A stretch of 64,000 nt of DNA from Actinoplanes subtropicus (GTDB taxonomy: Bacteria; Actinomycetota; Actinomycetes; Mycobacteriales; Micromonosporaceae), in NCBI RefSeq assembly GCF_000721705.1, contig NZ_JOJL01000010.1, positions 186,001 through 250,000 of the forward strand, written 5' to 3'. The notes beneath the pieces were generated by a model, which was given only the letters and a program-made list of their open reading frames with translations, was not told the DNA's origin and searched no databases. The translations under genes were made by a program, and so were the position numbers. Shown piece by piece: positions 9,034-18,668 of the stretch (its first letter is position 1; each line of letters begins with the position of its first letter).

Positions 9034-9927
9034 ATGACGCTCAATCCTTGGCGGTTGCGCCTGCTCGCCGACCTCGCCACCTACGGCACCGTGCGAGCGG
9101 TCGCGCAGCGCGGCAATCTCAGCCCGTCGGCGGTCTCCCAGCAGCTCGCCACGCTGGAGCGGGAGACGCACACCACGCTGCTCGAGCGCACCGGCCGGCG
9201 GGTGCGGCTGACCGCGGCCGGGGTGCTGCTGGCCGGCCGGGCCCGGGAGATCCTCGCCGCCATGGAGGCCGCCGAGGCCGAGTTGCGGGGGCTGGCCGAC
9301 GAGCCGGCCGGGACGGTCACGCTGGCCGCGTTCCAGAGCGCCGTGCACGCGCTGGCCGAGCCCGCGGTGGCCCGGCTCGCCGAGCGGCATCCGGACGTCA
9401 CCGTGGTGCTGCTCGAGCTCGAACCGCACGACAGCATGCCCGCGCTGCGCCGCGGGGACGTGGACGTCATCATCACCACGACCGACTTCGTCGGGGCCGA
9501 GCTCGACCCGGCGATCGACCTGGTGCCGATCGCCGCGGACGAGATCGTGCTGGTTCTGCCGGACGGCCATCCACTGACCGCGCAGGAGGTGGTCGGCCTC
9601 GAGGCGTGCGCGGCGCAACGGTGGACCTTCGACGTGACCGGGTCGTACATGTCCGAGCTGGCGACCCGGCTCTGCCGCGAGGCCGGATTCGAGCCGTCGG
9701 TGATCTGCCGGTTCAACAACTACATGATCGCGTTGCAGCACGTGGAGAAGTCCCGGTCGATCGCGCTGCTGCCCAGCCTCGCGATCGATCCGCGCTACCG
9801 GGTGGCGACGCGGCCGCTGGACCCACCGGTCACCCGGCGGATCACCGCGGCCGTGCGCCGCCCGGCCACCCCACGCCCGGAGGTGACCGCCGTCCTCACC
9901 GCACTCCGATCTGCCGCGCCCCAGTAA
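9034..9927 (+). CDS. LysR-family regulator, probable dgdA regulator (DgdR-like)
   Basis: A 297-residue LysR protein with the N-terminal helix-turn-helix in NPWRLRLLADLATYGTVRAVAQRGNLSPSAVSQQLATLERET and a substrate-binding-like domain (GTVTLAAFQSAVHALAEPAVARL..., VLPDGHPL). It is divergent from dgdA; in Burkholderia a LysR-type protein, DgdR, represses dgdA and responds to the substrate. The same role here is inference from position. A tandem palindromic repeat lies between -73 and -10 relative to its start and could be its operator or an mRNA structure. Confidence 0.87.
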   Translation: MTLNPWRLRLLADLATYGTVRAVAQRGNLSPSAVSQQLATLERETHTTLLERTGRRVRLTAAGVLLAGRAREILAAMEAAEAELRGLADEPAGTVTLAAFQSAVHALAEPAVARLAERHPDVTVVLLELEPHDSMPALRRGDVDVIITTTDFVGAELDPAIDLVPIAADEIVLVLPDGHPLTAQEVVGLEACAAQRWTFDVTGSYMSELATRLCREAGFEPSVICRFNNYMIALQHVEKSRSIALLPSLAIDPRYRVATRPLDPPVTRRITAAVRRPATPRPEVTAVLTALRSAAPQ

Positions 9928-9942
9928 GCAGAGCAGCGCGTA

Positions 9943-10062
9943 ATGGTGCGCAGAGCGGGGCGTCATGGTGCGCAGAGCGGGGCGTCATGGTGCGCAGGGG
10001 GCGTCATGGTGCGCAGAGCGGGCGGCACGGTGCGCAGAGCGGCGCGGCACGGTGCGCAGAGC
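9943..10062. repeat. Degenerate ~22-bp tandem repeat, about six copies
   Basis: Units start near 9943, 9965, 9987, 10006, 10027 and 10049. Each carries the core GGTGCGCAGAGC followed by a GGGGCGTC-like segment. Lengths are 22, 22, 19, 21 and 22 bp plus a partial last copy. The block fills the convergent gap between the LysR gene and the trpB-like gene, so it may act on transcript ends. No spacers are present, so it is not CRISPR. Confidence 0.85.
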
Positions 10063-10083
10063 ATTAGGAGCACGCCGGAGCCC

Positions 10084-11451
10084 TCAGGCCGGCACGGCGG
10101 GCAAGTTGGCGAGCGCCGCCGACACCGCCTCCCCGGACAGCTCGTGGTCGACCATGTCCCCGGCCAGGAAACGACCATAAGCGGCCAGATCCAGGTGCCC
10201 GTGCCCGCACAGCGCGGTCAGGATCACCTTCTCCTCCCCGCTCTCCTTGCAGCGCAACGCCTCCTCGATGCAAGCCGCGAGCGCGTGCGTAGGCTCCGGC
10301 GCCGGAATGATGCCCTCCGCGCGCGCGAACCGGACGCCCGCCTCGAAGCACTCCTTCTGCGTCTTCGCGACCGCCTCGATCAGGCCGAGCTCGTAGATGT
10401 GCGAGAGCAGCGGCGACATCCCGTGATACCGCAGGCCACCGGCGTGGATCGGGTCGGGGATGAACTCGTGCCCAAGCGTGTGCATCTTCATCAGCGGGGT
10501 CATGCCGGCGGTGTCCCCGAAGTCGTACGCGTAGATGCCCTTGGTCAGCGAGGGACAGGAAGCGGGCTCGACGGCGCGGATCGTGGGCGCCATCCGGCCG
10601 GCCAGCTTCTCGCGCAGGAACGGGAACGCGAGGCCGCCGAAGTTGGAGCCGCCACCGGTGCAGCCGACGATCACGTCGGGCGTGGCTCCGGCCTTGGCGA
10701 GTTGCAGGAGCGCCTCCTCGCCGATGATCGTTTGATGCAGGAGTACGTGGTTGAGCACGCTCCCGAGCGCATAGTTGGTGTCCGCGTTCTGCGCCGCGAC
10801 CTCGACCGCCTCGCTGATCGCGATGCCGAGCGAACCCGGCGAGTCCGGATCGGTTTCGAGCACCTGACGGCCGGCCGCGGTCAGCGTGGACGGGGACGGG
10901 TGGATGGTCGCGCCGAACGTCTCGATCATGATTTTCCGGTACGGCTTCTGGTCGTACGAGGCGCGGACCTGCCAGATCTCGCACTCGAGGCCGAACTGGG
11001 CGCTGGCAAAGGCCAGCGCGGTTCCCCACTGCCCGGCGCCGGTCTCGGTGGTCAGCCGGCGGACGCCCGCGGCCGCGTTGTAGAACGCCTGCGGGACGGC
11101 GGTGTTCGGCTTGTGCGAGCCGGCCGGCGAGACCCCCTCGTACTTGTAATAGATCTTCGCGGGGGTGCCGAGCGCCTTCTCCAGCCGCCGGGCCCGGTAG
11201 AGCGGCGACGGCCGCCAGAGCCGGTAGACGTCGAGCACCTCCTCGGGGATGTCGACGTAGCGCTCGGCGGTGACCTCCTGCTCGATCAGCGCCATCGGGA
11301 AGAGCGGGGCGAGATCGTCCGGCCCGACCGGCTGCAGGGTGCCGGGGTGCAGGACGGGCGGTGGTGGGCTGGGCAGGTCCGGCACGATGTTGTACCAGCG
11401 CCGCGGCATCTCCGATTCGGTCAGCAGGATCTTGGTGGCGTCGTCGCTCAT
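10084..11451 (-). CDS. Tryptophan synthase beta chain, TrpB2 type
   Basis: A PLP enzyme of about 455 residues of the TrpB2 class, which joins indole and serine (or a related beta-replacement). Visible family marks are WYNIVPDLP near the N-terminus, [29 protein letters not shown] with the PLP lysine, [22 protein letters not shown]-type [10 protein letters not shown], and the phosphate-binding [10 protein letters not shown]. There is no trpA nearby, as is usual for TrpB2, which tends to work as a salvage enzyme. I took the ATG at 11451. A GTG at 11493 would overlap the stop of the upstream PAP2-like gene as GTGA, a coupling pattern that keeps the longer start open. Confidence 0.86.
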   Translation of the reverse strand: MSDDATKILLTESEMPRRWYNIVPDLPSPPPPVLHPGTLQPVGPDDLAPLFPMALIEQEVTAERYVDIPEEVLDVYRLWRPSPLYRARRLEKALGTPAKIYYKYEGVSPAGSHKPNTAVPQAFYNAAAGVRRLTTETGAGQWGTALAFASAQFGLECEIWQVRASYDQKPYRKIMIETFGATIHPSPSTLTAAGRQVLETDPDSPGSLGIAISEAVEVAAQNADTNYALGSVLNHVLLHQTIIGEEALLQLAKAGATPDVIVGCTGGGSNFGGLAFPFLREKLAGRMAPTIRAVEPASCPSLTKGIYAYDFGDTAGMTPLMKMHTLGHEFIPDPIHAGGLRYHGMSPLLSHIYELGLIEAVAKTQKECFEAGVRFARAEGIIPAPEPTHALAACIEEALRCKESGEEKVILTALCGHGHLDLAAYGRFLAGDMVDHELSGEAVSAALANLPAVPA

Positions 11452-11489
11452 CCCCCGATCATCGTCGCTCGCGGTCCCGCTGGGGAGTG

Positions 11490-12065
11490 TCACCGCAGCA
11501 GGCCGAACACCACTCCCCCGATCGCGGCACCGATCGCCGCGCCGACGATCACCTGGGCCACCGTGTGGTCGCGCAGCCGCACCCGCGACCAGCCGACGGC
11601 AGCGACCACGACCACGGTGACCAGCAGCGCGGGGCCGTAGATGAGCACCAGGACCACCGCCGAGGCGGCCGCCACGCCGGCGTGGATGCTCGACTTCCAG
11701 AAATGGTTGATCGCGGTGGCCACCGCGCCCCCGGCGAACGACGCCACGATCAGCGCGACCAGTTCGCGGGGCGCGTGGGTGGCCAGCAGCAGCGCCAAAC
11801 CGATCAGGACCGATCCCAGGCCGAAGAGCAGCGGGCCGGTCCGTTGCGCGCGCTCACCGATGTGCCGATCGCTCAGCCGGCCCCGGCGCACCCCGCGCAG
11901 GATCATCGCGTACGGGATGACCGCGCAGAACAGGCTCGCCAGGAGCCCCCACCCGAGGCCCTTCACCGGCGATCCGGCGGCGTGCAGGCCGACGATGAGC
12001 GGCAGCACGGCGGCCAGCACGGCCGGGGCGAACACCTCGGTGAGAACCCGCGCGACCTTGTCCAT
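11490..12065 (-). CDS. PAP2-superfamily-like membrane protein
   Basis: A 191-residue protein with about five hydrophobic helices. The C-terminal half resembles the PAP2/phosphatidate phosphatase core: [10 protein letters not shown] (family KxSxHxG) and [20 protein letters not shown] (family SRxxxxxHxxxD). The last acidic residue of the usual triad is Gln here. PAP2 proteins dephosphorylate lipid phosphates such as undecaprenyl pyrophosphate; whether this one is active is uncertain. The ATG at 12065 begins [12 protein letters not shown]; a much longer upstream frame is a shadow of the divergent gene. Confidence 0.7.
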   Translation of the reverse strand: MDKVARVLTEVFAPAVLAAVLPLIVGLHAAGSPVKGLGWGLLASLFCAVIPYAMILRGVRRGRLSDRHIGERAQRTGPLLFGLGSVLIGLALLLATHAPRELVALIVASFAGGAVATAINHFWKSSIHAGVAAASAVVLVLIYGPALLVTVVVVAAVGWSRVRLRDHTVAQVIVGAAIGAAIGGVVFGLLR

Positions 12066-12113
12066 GATCGGTGACGCTATCCGAGCCCCGCGGCCCTGGC
12101 GCACGATGGTGGG

Positions 12114-12860
12114 ATGACCCCACCCGATGTCATCGAGGACCTCGCGGCCGAGCAAGACCACGTCGAGGCCCTGCTCAGCAAGCTCTCCCCCGCCGACTGG
12201 CTGACCCCGTCGGCGGCCGCCGGCTGGACGATCGCCGATGTCGTGCTGCATCTCGCCCAGACCGAGGAGGGCGTCGCCGCGACGCTCGGCGCCGGCCCGC
12301 CGACCGTCCGGTGGGGCGACTACGGCTCGACCGTGGACGAGGCGATGGCGGCGATGGTCCGCAGCCAGCGCGCCGAGCCGGCCGAGGTCTTCGAGCGCTG
12401 GCGGGCCGCCCGTCGCGCCTCGGTCGCCGCCCTGCGCGCCGCCGATCCGCAACGGCCGGTGCAGTGGGTCGCCGCGCCGCTCAAGCCGCCCGCGCTGGCC
12501 ACCACCCGGCTGGCCGAGCACTGGGCGCACGCCGCGCTGGACATCGCGCCGCCGCTCGGCCTCGACTATCCGGACACCGCCCGGCTCCGCCACGTCGCCT
12601 GGCTCGCGCACCGTACGCTCCCCTATGCCTTCCGGGTCGCCGGTCATCCCGTGGTCGAGGTGTTCTGCGACCTGACCGCGCCGGACGGCTCGGCGTGGCG
12701 GTTCGGCGATCCCGCCGCAGAGAACGTCATCTCCGGCTCCGCCGGCGCCTTCTGCCGGGTGGGTGCGCAACGTCTCGCGCCCTCCGCCTCCGGGTTGCAA
12801 ACCAAGGGTGCGTACGGCGAGGTAGCGCTGAATGTCCTGCGGAACTACGCCTCCACGTAA
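12114..12860 (+). CDS. Maleylpyruvate-isomerase-family mycothiol-dependent protein
   Basis: A 248-residue protein with the N-terminal DinB/MDMPI four-helix domain (VIEDLAAEQDHVEALLSKLSPADW...GWTIADVVLHLAQTEE) and a conserved C-terminal region (TTRLAEHWAHAALDI..., LRHVAWLAHRTLPYAF). The domain binds metal through three His; likely ligands are in VLHLA, AEHWAH and AHRTL. Members use mycothiol as cofactor and are typical of actinobacteria. The substrate is unknown. It is divergent from the PAP2-like gene across 48 bp. Confidence 0.8.
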   Translation: MTPPDVIEDLAAEQDHVEALLSKLSPADWLTPSAAAGWTIADVVLHLAQTEEGVAATLGAGPPTVRWGDYGSTVDEAMAAMVRSQRAEPAEVFERWRAARRASVAALRAADPQRPVQWVAAPLKPPALATTRLAEHWAHAALDIAPPLGLDYPDTARLRHVAWLAHRTLPYAFRVAGHPVVEVFCDLTAPDGSAWRFGDPAAENVISGSAGAFCRVGAQRLAPSASGLQTKGAYGEVALNVLRNYAST

Positions 12861-12982
12861 TTTGCCGGTTTACTGCCTTCTCGCACTCACGGTCACGCCC
12901 TCACCCTGCGTACCGATCACCATAGCGTCACCGGCGTCCTACAGGCTGCCAGCCGGACGGCGGTGACCTGCGTTTTCGCCAA

Positions 12983-13006
12983 GATCCGAAAGCGGCTTTC
13001 CGGATC
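12983..13006. promoter_or_regulatory. Inverted repeat, candidate operator or weak hairpin
   Basis: GATCCGAAAGC and GCTTTCCGGATC pair around a single G. It lies 110 bp before the membrane-protein start at 13116, in a 255-bp gap that otherwise holds only AT-richer promoter-like sequence (CACTTAAGGATTACTAAAGG at 13056-13075). It is too far from the upstream gene to be its main terminator. Confidence 0.3.
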
Positions 13007-13115
13007 ACCCGAGGACACCCCGAAAATTGCCGACCAGCAGGGCAGATACAGATCACTTAAGGATTACTAAAGGAACCGCGGCGCCCGGCTATTCGCTATT
13101 GACCCCGGGACCATC

Positions 13116-13922
13116 ATGTGGGGCGTGGCGATCGAATCAAACGACTTCACGGTTCCCAAGCATAGACGCAGGGCGAATCCGCGGCTTTATCACGAGGGCG
13201 GCTCGTCGACAAGTGCGCACCCGCGCACCGTTGAATACCAAGAAGAAGTGTTGGACGTCGGGCGCGGCGAGGCAATTCAGGGACTGACCCACGACGTGCT
13301 CATTCGCCGTTCGCTCGAGGTCTCGCCGAACGGCTTCATCACCATCATCAGCATCATCCAGGGGGTGGCCCTCGCGCTGCTCGCCCAGAACACGTTCGAG
13401 AAGCCGTCCGTGCTGGTCGTCGCGCAGAGCGTGGCGCTGATGATGGTGTTCGTGGTGGTTTTCTACTTCTACCTGACGATGAGCGTGATGCTGCGCTGGG
13501 CGCCGAGTTTCCTGGACAGCTTCCTGCCATTCGCGATCGCCGGCCTGGAGATTCCGCCGGCGTTCTTTCTGGGCAACGCGGCCGGGTGGAGCACGTGGCT
13601 CGCCGCGCTCTGGTTCGTGATCGTGGCCGGCCTGTGGACGACGGCGAAATGGTCGCCGCCCTCGCATTTCGGCCGGACCCGGCTCGCGCACACCCGATGG
13701 CACCAGCTGCAGCGCGAGTTGCAACTGAGCACTGGCTGCGGCGGCTTCGCGGCGGCGCTGTGTGCTCTTTACGCCGCCTTCGCACCCGGCCACCGGCTCG
13801 CCTTCGGATTGTTCAGCACGCTCACCGTGCTGGTCACGGTCGGCGTCGTGGTGTGGCGGATCGAGATCCGGTCCGCGCAGATCCACTCGCTCTACGGGGT
13901 CAATCGGCCACCGTTCAACTAG
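13116..13922 (+). CDS. Hypothetical membrane protein
   Basis: A 268-residue protein of no family I recognise. About 75 polar N-terminal residues precede roughly six hydrophobic segments: FITIISIIQGVALALLAQ, VLVVAQSVALMMVFVVVFYFYLTM, FLPFAIAGLEIPPAFFLG, WLAALWFVIVAGLW, GGFAAALCALYAAFA and FGLFSTLTVLVTVGVVVW. The ATG has only a weak GGGA upstream and the next start is well inside, so the N-terminus is uncertain. It is not clearly linked to either neighbour. Confidence 0.6.
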   Translation: MWGVAIESNDFTVPKHRRRANPRLYHEGGSSTSAHPRTVEYQEEVLDVGRGEAIQGLTHDVLIRRSLEVSPNGFITIISIIQGVALALLAQNTFEKPSVLVVAQSVALMMVFVVVFYFYLTMSVMLRWAPSFLDSFLPFAIAGLEIPPAFFLGNAAGWSTWLAALWFVIVAGLWTTAKWSPPSHFGRTRLAHTRWHQLQRELQLSTGCGGFAAALCALYAAFAPGHRLAFGLFSTLTVLVTVGVVVWRIEIRSAQIHSLYGVNRPPFN

Positions 13923-13962
13923 CGGCTCAGAAGGCATTGCGCTCCGTGGCGGTGCGGCCTAC

Positions 13963-13974
13963 GTTAACGTTCAC
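13963..13974. promoter_or_regulatory. LacI-type operator candidate for the arabinofuranosidase gene
   Basis: GTTAACGTTCAC is a CG-centred near-palindrome (core TTAACGTT; the perfect form would be GTGAACGTTCAC or GTTAACGTTAAC). It lies 100 bp before the GH54 start. LacI-family sugar regulators in actinomycetes bind CG-centred palindromes of this size upstream of glycoside hydrolase genes. No LacI gene is in the window. Confidence 0.4.
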
Positions 13975-14073
13975 ATCCACGTCCTTCACTGCTTTGCCGG
14001 CGACGCTCCCCGGCGTACGGGAAAGGAGGTTCTGGCCTTTCTGCCCTGTCCTTTCGCCACGGAAGAGGTCACC

Positions 14074-15621
14074 ATGGCACATTCCCGCCCGCGCAGAGGG
14101 CTGCTCGCGGTCGCCGCCACCGGCGCCCTGGTAGCGAGCCTGTTCGCCGGCGCCGGCAGCGCACAGGCGGCCACCACCGGCCCGTGCGACATCTACGCCT
14201 CCGGCGGCACGCCCTGCGTCGCCGCCCACAGCACCACCCGGGCCCTGTACGGCAGCTACACCGGCTCGCTCTACCAGGTCCGGCGCGCCTCGGACAACGC
14301 CACGGCGAACATCGCGCCGCTCAGCGCCGGCGGCGTGGCCAATGCGGCCGCCCAGGACTCCTTCTGCTCCGGCACGTCCTGCGTCATCACGATCATTTAT
14401 GACCAGTCCGGCCGGGGCAACAACCTCACCCAGGCCCCGCCCGGTGGTTTCAACGGGCCGGCCGCCGGCGGCTACGACAACCTCGCGAACGCCACCGCCG
14501 CGCCGGTCACGGTGGGCGGCCACAAGGCGTACGGCGTCTTCGTCGCGCCCGGCACCGGCTACCGCAACAACCACACCAGCGGGATCGCCACCGGCGACGC
14601 CGCCGAGGGCATGTACGCCATCCTCGACGGCACCCACTACAACGGCGGCTGCTGCTTCGACTACGGCAACGCCGAGACCAGCAGCACGGACACCGGCAAC
14701 GGGCACATGGAAGCCATCTACTTCGGCAACATCAAGGTCTGGGGCTACGGCACCGGCAACGGCCCGTGGATCATGGCCGACCTGGAGAACGGCCTGTTCT
14801 CGGGCGTGAACGCCGGCTACAACGCGAACGACCCGTCGATCGGCAACCGGTTCGTCACGGCGGTCATCAAGGGCCAGCCCGGCCACTGGTCGATCCGCGG
14901 CGGCAACGCTCAATCCGGCTCACTGTCCACGTTCTACAGCGGCGCGCGGCCGAACGTCTCCGGCTACAACCCGATGCACAAGGAAGGCGCCATCATCCTG
15001 GGCATCGGCGGGGACAACAGCAACGGCTCGGCCGGCACCTTCTACGAGGGCGTCATGACCAGCGGCTACCCGAGCGACGCGACCGAGAACTCGGTGCAGG
15101 CGAACATCACCGCCGCCGCGTACGCGACCGGCGGCGGCACCAGCACCGGCCCCACGGTCGGCTCGACCATCTCGCTGCGGGCCACCACCGCCTGCTGCAC
15201 GACCCGCTACATCAGCCACTCCGGGGCGACCGTCTCCACCCAGGTGGTCAGCTCGTCCAGCTCGTCGGCGGCCAAGTCGCAGGCGTCCTGGATCGTCCGG
15301 TCGGGCCTGGCCAACGGCTCCTGCGTCTCGTTCGAGTCGAGGGACACCGCGGGCAGCTACCTGCGGCACCAGAACTTCCAGCTCTACCTGCAAGCCAACG
15401 ACGGCAGCTCGCTGTTCGCCAACGACGCGACGTTCTGCCCGCAGGCCGGGATGAACGGCCAGGGCAACTCGTTCATGTCGAACAACTATTCGACCCGATA
15501 CATCCGGCACTACAGCAACAACGTCTACATCGCCAGCAACGGCGGCTCCAACGCGTTCGACTCGTCGAACCTGTGGGCCGACGACGTGAGCTGGGTCGTC
15601 ACGGCCCCCTGGACGCCCTAG
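14074..15621 (+). CDS. Secreted alpha-L-arabinofuranosidase, GH54 with CBM42
   Basis: A 515-residue exported enzyme. A signal peptide (RPRRGLLAVAATGALVASLFAGAGSAQA) is followed by the GH54 catalytic domain (GPCDIYASGGTPCVAAHSTTRALYGSY...SFCSGTSCVITIIYDQSGRGNNL; CCFDYGNAE; GFYEGVMT-like FYEGVMTSGYPS). From about residue 360 comes an AbfB-type arabinose-binding domain, CBM42 (TISLRATTACCTTRYISHSG..., STRYIRHYSNNVYIAS). It would release arabinofuranosyl side chains from arabinan and arabinoxylan. I chose the ATG at 14074 because it begins the signal peptide and follows GGAAGAGGTC; the frame runs further upstream without coding character. A LacI-like operator lies about 100 bp upstream and a strong terminator follows. 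Confidence 0.92.
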   Translation: MAHSRPRRGLLAVAATGALVASLFAGAGSAQAATTGPCDIYASGGTPCVAAHSTTRALYGSYTGSLYQVRRASDNATANIAPLSAGGVANAAAQDSFCSGTSCVITIIYDQSGRGNNLTQAPPGGFNGPAAGGYDNLANATAAPVTVGGHKAYGVFVAPGTGYRNNHTSGIATGDAAEGMYAILDGTHYNGGCCFDYGNAETSSTDTGNGHMEAIYFGNIKVWGYGTGNGPWIMADLENGLFSGVNAGYNANDPSIGNRFVTAVIKGQPGHWSIRGGNAQSGSLSTFYSGARPNVSGYNPMHKEGAIILGIGGDNSNGSAGTFYEGVMTSGYPSDATENSVQANITAAAYATGGGTSTGPTVGSTISLRATTACCTTRYISHSGATVSTQVVSSSSSSAAKSQASWIVRSGLANGSCVSFESRDTAGSYLRHQNFQLYLQANDGSSLFANDATFCPQAGMNGQGNSFMSNNYSTRYIRHYSNNVYIASNGGSNAFDSSNLWADDVSWVVTAPWTP

Positions 15622-15631
15622 CTCGCCTCCC

Positions 15632-15664
15632 GGCCGCCCGGGCCGGTCATGGGCCCGGGCGGCC
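15632..15664 (+). terminator. Strong hairpin terminator after GH54 gene
   Basis: GGCCGCCCGGGCC (15632-15644) pairs perfectly with GGCCCGGGCGGCC (15652-15664) around a 7-base loop, 10 bases after the stop codon. The trailing tract is CCCCTTA, as common for actinomycete terminators without a long U run. Confidence 0.8.
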
Positions 15665-15780
15665 CCCTTAAGATCGATGTTTCGACAACTTTCTATTCTG
15701 GATGTTCGGCCCATGCCGGGCGACCACCTCGTGCGATCCGATCCAGGAGACCGGTAAAACCGTTCGACCTAGGAGGGACC

Positions 15781-18663
15781 GTGCGCACACCATCCCGTGC
15801 GTTACCGGCAGCCGCCACTCTGCTTCTCGCCACCACGCTCGTCCTGGCCGCGCCGGCCGTCGCCCAGGCCGCGCCAAGCCCCTCGCCCGGCGACGACGGC
15901 CGGCACCAGACCGTCGACAACCGACACGGGCTGATCGCGCCGACCGCTCGGCAACGCGCGCTCGCGATCGCCGCCGGCGCGACCGCCCGGTGGAACACCT
16001 TCGGCACGCCGTCCGCGCTCACCCCGGCCGCGAAACCGCTCGCAACCGGTCTGTCCGCGGACCCGATCGCTGCCGCCCGCGCGTACGTCGACGCGAACCG
16101 GGACCTGCTCGGCCTGACCGAGCGCGGCGCGGCGGCGCTCGACCTGCTCACCTCCGCGCCGCTCGGGGCCGGCGCGGCGGTGCTCTTCCGGCAGCACTTC
16201 GGTGACCTGCCGGCCGGGCACGACGGGCTGCTCGCGCTCGGCGTCCGCGCTGGACAGGTCTGGTATGTGAGCTCGTCGCTCGCCCGGGACGCCGAGACCC
16301 CCGCGCCGGCCACGGTGCCGGTGGCCGACGCGCAGCGCCGGGCCGCCGCGGACGCGGGCCTGGCGGACCCGACCGTGCTGGCGAGCCGCCTGGTCGCGGT
16401 GCCCACCGCCGATCGGGGCGCCCGGGCCGCCTACCAGGTGACGCTCGGAGCGGGCTTGAGCGGCGCCGATCCGGTCGCGTACACGACCTATGTGGACGCT
16501 CGCGACGGCGGCGTGCTGCTGCGCGAGAACATCGTCGATGCGGACTCCGACGGCGGCGAGTGGTCGGCGTTCCCGCTGTCGCCGCCGACCGACTACTCGT
16601 CCCGCGACACCCGCCAGACCTGGTGCTCCGAGCCGTCGCGCGGGTGCGACTACGTGAGCGGGACGGCGTGGGATGTCTTGACCGGTTCTTCGACCCACAC
16701 CACGGCGGGCAACAACGCGATCGCGGTGCAGAACTGGAACTCGAACGATCCGTTCACGGTCGGGACCGAAACCGCCACGCCGCGGCCGGACCGGGACTAC
16801 GACTACCGGTGGGCCAACCAGTGGCAGCGGGCGCAGTGCTCGCCGGCCGTCTTCGACACCGCGCAGCGCAACGACATCGACGCGGCCCGGACCAACCTGT
16901 TCGCCCTGCACAACCGGATGCACGACTGGGCGTACCAGCTGGGCTTCACCGAGAAGACCTGGAACATGCAGGACGACAACCTCGGTCGCGGCGGGCTCGG
17001 TGCCGACCGGGAGCAGGGCAACGCGCAGGCCGGTGGGATCAGCGGCGGGCCGCCGGACTTCGCGGCCCGGGACAACGCCAACCAGATCACGCCGCCGGAC
17101 GGGCAGGCGCCGATCACCAACATGTACCTGTGGCAGCCGATCGCGGGCACGTTCTACGCGCCCTGCGTGGACGGCGACTACGACATGTCGGTGGTCGGGC
17201 ACGAGTACACGCACGCCATCACCAACCGGATGATCGCCGGGCCGGACGCGGGGCTCAGCTCGCCGCAGGGCATGAGCGAGAGCTGGTCGGACCAGATGGC
17301 GATGGAGTACCTCAACGAGAACGGGTACGCGCCGCGCGGCCTCGGGGCGTACACGATCGGGCAGTACGTCACCGGGGACCCGATCGCCGGGATCCGGAAC
17401 TACAACATGAGCGCGAGCCCGCTCAACTACAGCGCGATCGACTACGACTTCGTCGGGCTGCAGGTGCACGCCTCCGGCGAGGTGTGGACGGCGACGAACT
17501 TCGACATCCGGGCCGCGATGATCAAGCGGTACGGGGCGGGCACGCCGGCGCTGCAGAAGGCGTGCGCGGCGGGCCGGGTCGCGGTGACCTCCTGCCCGGG
17601 CAACCGGCGCTGGGCGCAACTGGTGTTCGACTCGTTCCTGCTGCTGGCCAACAGCGCGAACAGCATGGTGGACGCCCGGGACGCGCTGCTCGGCGCCGAC
17701 CTGGTCCGGTTCGGCGGGGCGAACCAGGCGCTGCTGTGGAACGCGTTCGCGAAGCGCGGGCTGGGCGAGGGCGCGGTCAGCAACGGGGCCGCCGACGTGA
17801 ACCCGACGCCGAGCTTCAGCTCGCGGTACGCCGCGCCGGCGGTGATCGCCTTCCGGCCGGTGGACGAGCGCGGCCGGGCGGTGCCGAATGCGAAGCTGTT
17901 CGTCGGCGACTACCAGGCGCGGGCGGTGCCGGTGGCGGACACCGACCCGGCCACCGCGCTCCCGGACACCGTGCGGCTGGTTCCCGGGACCTACACGTTC
18001 ATCACCCAGGCTCCCGGGTACGGCGCGGCGCGGGTCCGCGCGACCTCGTTCCACGCCGGGCCGGCCACGCTGCCGGTGCGCATGCCGGTCAACCTGGCCT
18101 CCGGCAGCGGCGGCGCGACGGTGACCGGGGACGGGGTCAACCTGGCCCGGCTGGTGGACGACGACGAGGCGACGAACTGGGCGTCGCTGGGCAGCGCGGT
18201 GGCCGGCAAGCAGGTCACGGTCGACCTGGCCGGCGGGGCGCAGAGGATCCGGCGGGTGCAGGTGAGCGCCATGCTGCGGCCGCCGATCCCGGCCGACCCG
18301 GACGGCGCCACGCAGAGCCGCTACTCGGCGCTGCGGCAGTTCCGGGTGCTGGCGTGCACCGCCTCGGCGGCGGTGACCTGCGCGGACGCCGCCGATTTCC
18401 GGCCGGTCTACACCAGCCGGGCGGACGCGTTCCCCTCGGTGGCACCTCGCCCCCGCGCGCCGGAACTGATCGTGCGGTCGTTCCCGATCCCGCCGACCAC
18501 GGCCACGCATCTGCGGTTCGAGGTGCTGGCCAACCAGTGCACGGGCGGCCCGGACTACGCGGGTGAACTGGACGCCGATCCGCGGGCCGGCACCGACTGC
18601 GGCACGGCCAGCCCGCAGGCGCTGAACGTGCGGGTCGCCGAGTTCCAGGCCTTCGGCAGCTGA
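15781..18663 (+). CDS. Secreted M36 fungalysin-type zinc metalloprotease
   Basis: A 960-residue exported protease. The GTG at 15781 follows AGGAGGGACC and starts a signal peptide (TLLLATTLVLAAPAVAQA); the frame upstream is not coding. An FTP/propeptide-like region follows (about 40-280), then the M36 catalytic domain with HEYTH at residues 474-478 and the third zinc ligand E500 in GMSESWSDQMAMEYL. After about residue 690 come a carboxypeptidase-regulatory-like segment and a discoidin-like C-terminal domain (NLARLVDDDEATNWAS...QVTVDLAGGAQRIRRVQVSAML) likely to bind a surface. Members are autoprocessed and degrade extracellular protein. Confidence 0.92.
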   Translation: MRTPSRALPAAATLLLATTLVLAAPAVAQAAPSPSPGDDGRHQTVDNRHGLIAPTARQRALAIAAGATARWNTFGTPSALTPAAKPLATGLSADPIAAARAYVDANRDLLGLTERGAAALDLLTSAPLGAGAAVLFRQHFGDLPAGHDGLLALGVRAGQVWYVSSSLARDAETPAPATVPVADAQRRAAADAGLADPTVLASRLVAVPTADRGARAAYQVTLGAGLSGADPVAYTTYVDARDGGVLLRENIVDADSDGGEWSAFPLSPPTDYSSRDTRQTWCSEPSRGCDYVSGTAWDVLTGSSTHTTAGNNAIAVQNWNSNDPFTVGTETATPRPDRDYDYRWANQWQRAQCSPAVFDTAQRNDIDAARTNLFALHNRMHDWAYQLGFTEKTWNMQDDNLGRGGLGADREQGNAQAGGISGGPPDFAARDNANQITPPDGQAPITNMYLWQPIAGTFYAPCVDGDYDMSVVGHEYTHAITNRMIAGPDAGLSSPQGMSESWSDQMAMEYLNENGYAPRGLGAYTIGQYVTGDPIAGIRNYNMSASPLNYSAIDYDFVGLQVHASGEVWTATNFDIRAAMIKRYGAGTPALQKACAAGRVAVTSCPGNRRWAQLVFDSFLLLANSANSMVDARDALLGADLVRFGGANQALLWNAFAKRGLGEGAVSNGAADVNPTPSFSSRYAAPAVIAFRPVDERGRAVPNAKLFVGDYQARAVPVADTDPATALPDTVRLVPGTYTFITQAPGYGAARVRATSFHAGPATLPVRMPVNLASGSGGATVTGDGVNLARLVDDDEATNWASLGSAVAGKQVTVDLAGGAQRIRRVQVSAMLRPPIPADPDGATQSRYSALRQFRVLACTASAAVTCADAADFRPVYTSRADAFPSVAPRPRAPELIVRSFPIPPTTATHLRFEVLANQCTGGPDYAGELDADPRAGTDCGTASPQALNVRVAEFQAFGS

Positions 18664-18668
18664 TCGAT

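Noticed and set aside
11490..12800. A 436-residue version of the PAP2-like protein
   Set aside because: The first ~245 residues are the antisense of the MDMPI-family gene at 12114 and lack coding character; the membrane protein begins at MDKVARVL (12065).
13762..14073. Upstream extension of the GH54 frame
   Set aside because: It overlaps the preceding membrane-protein gene and comes before a clear signal peptide at 14074 with its own ribosome site.
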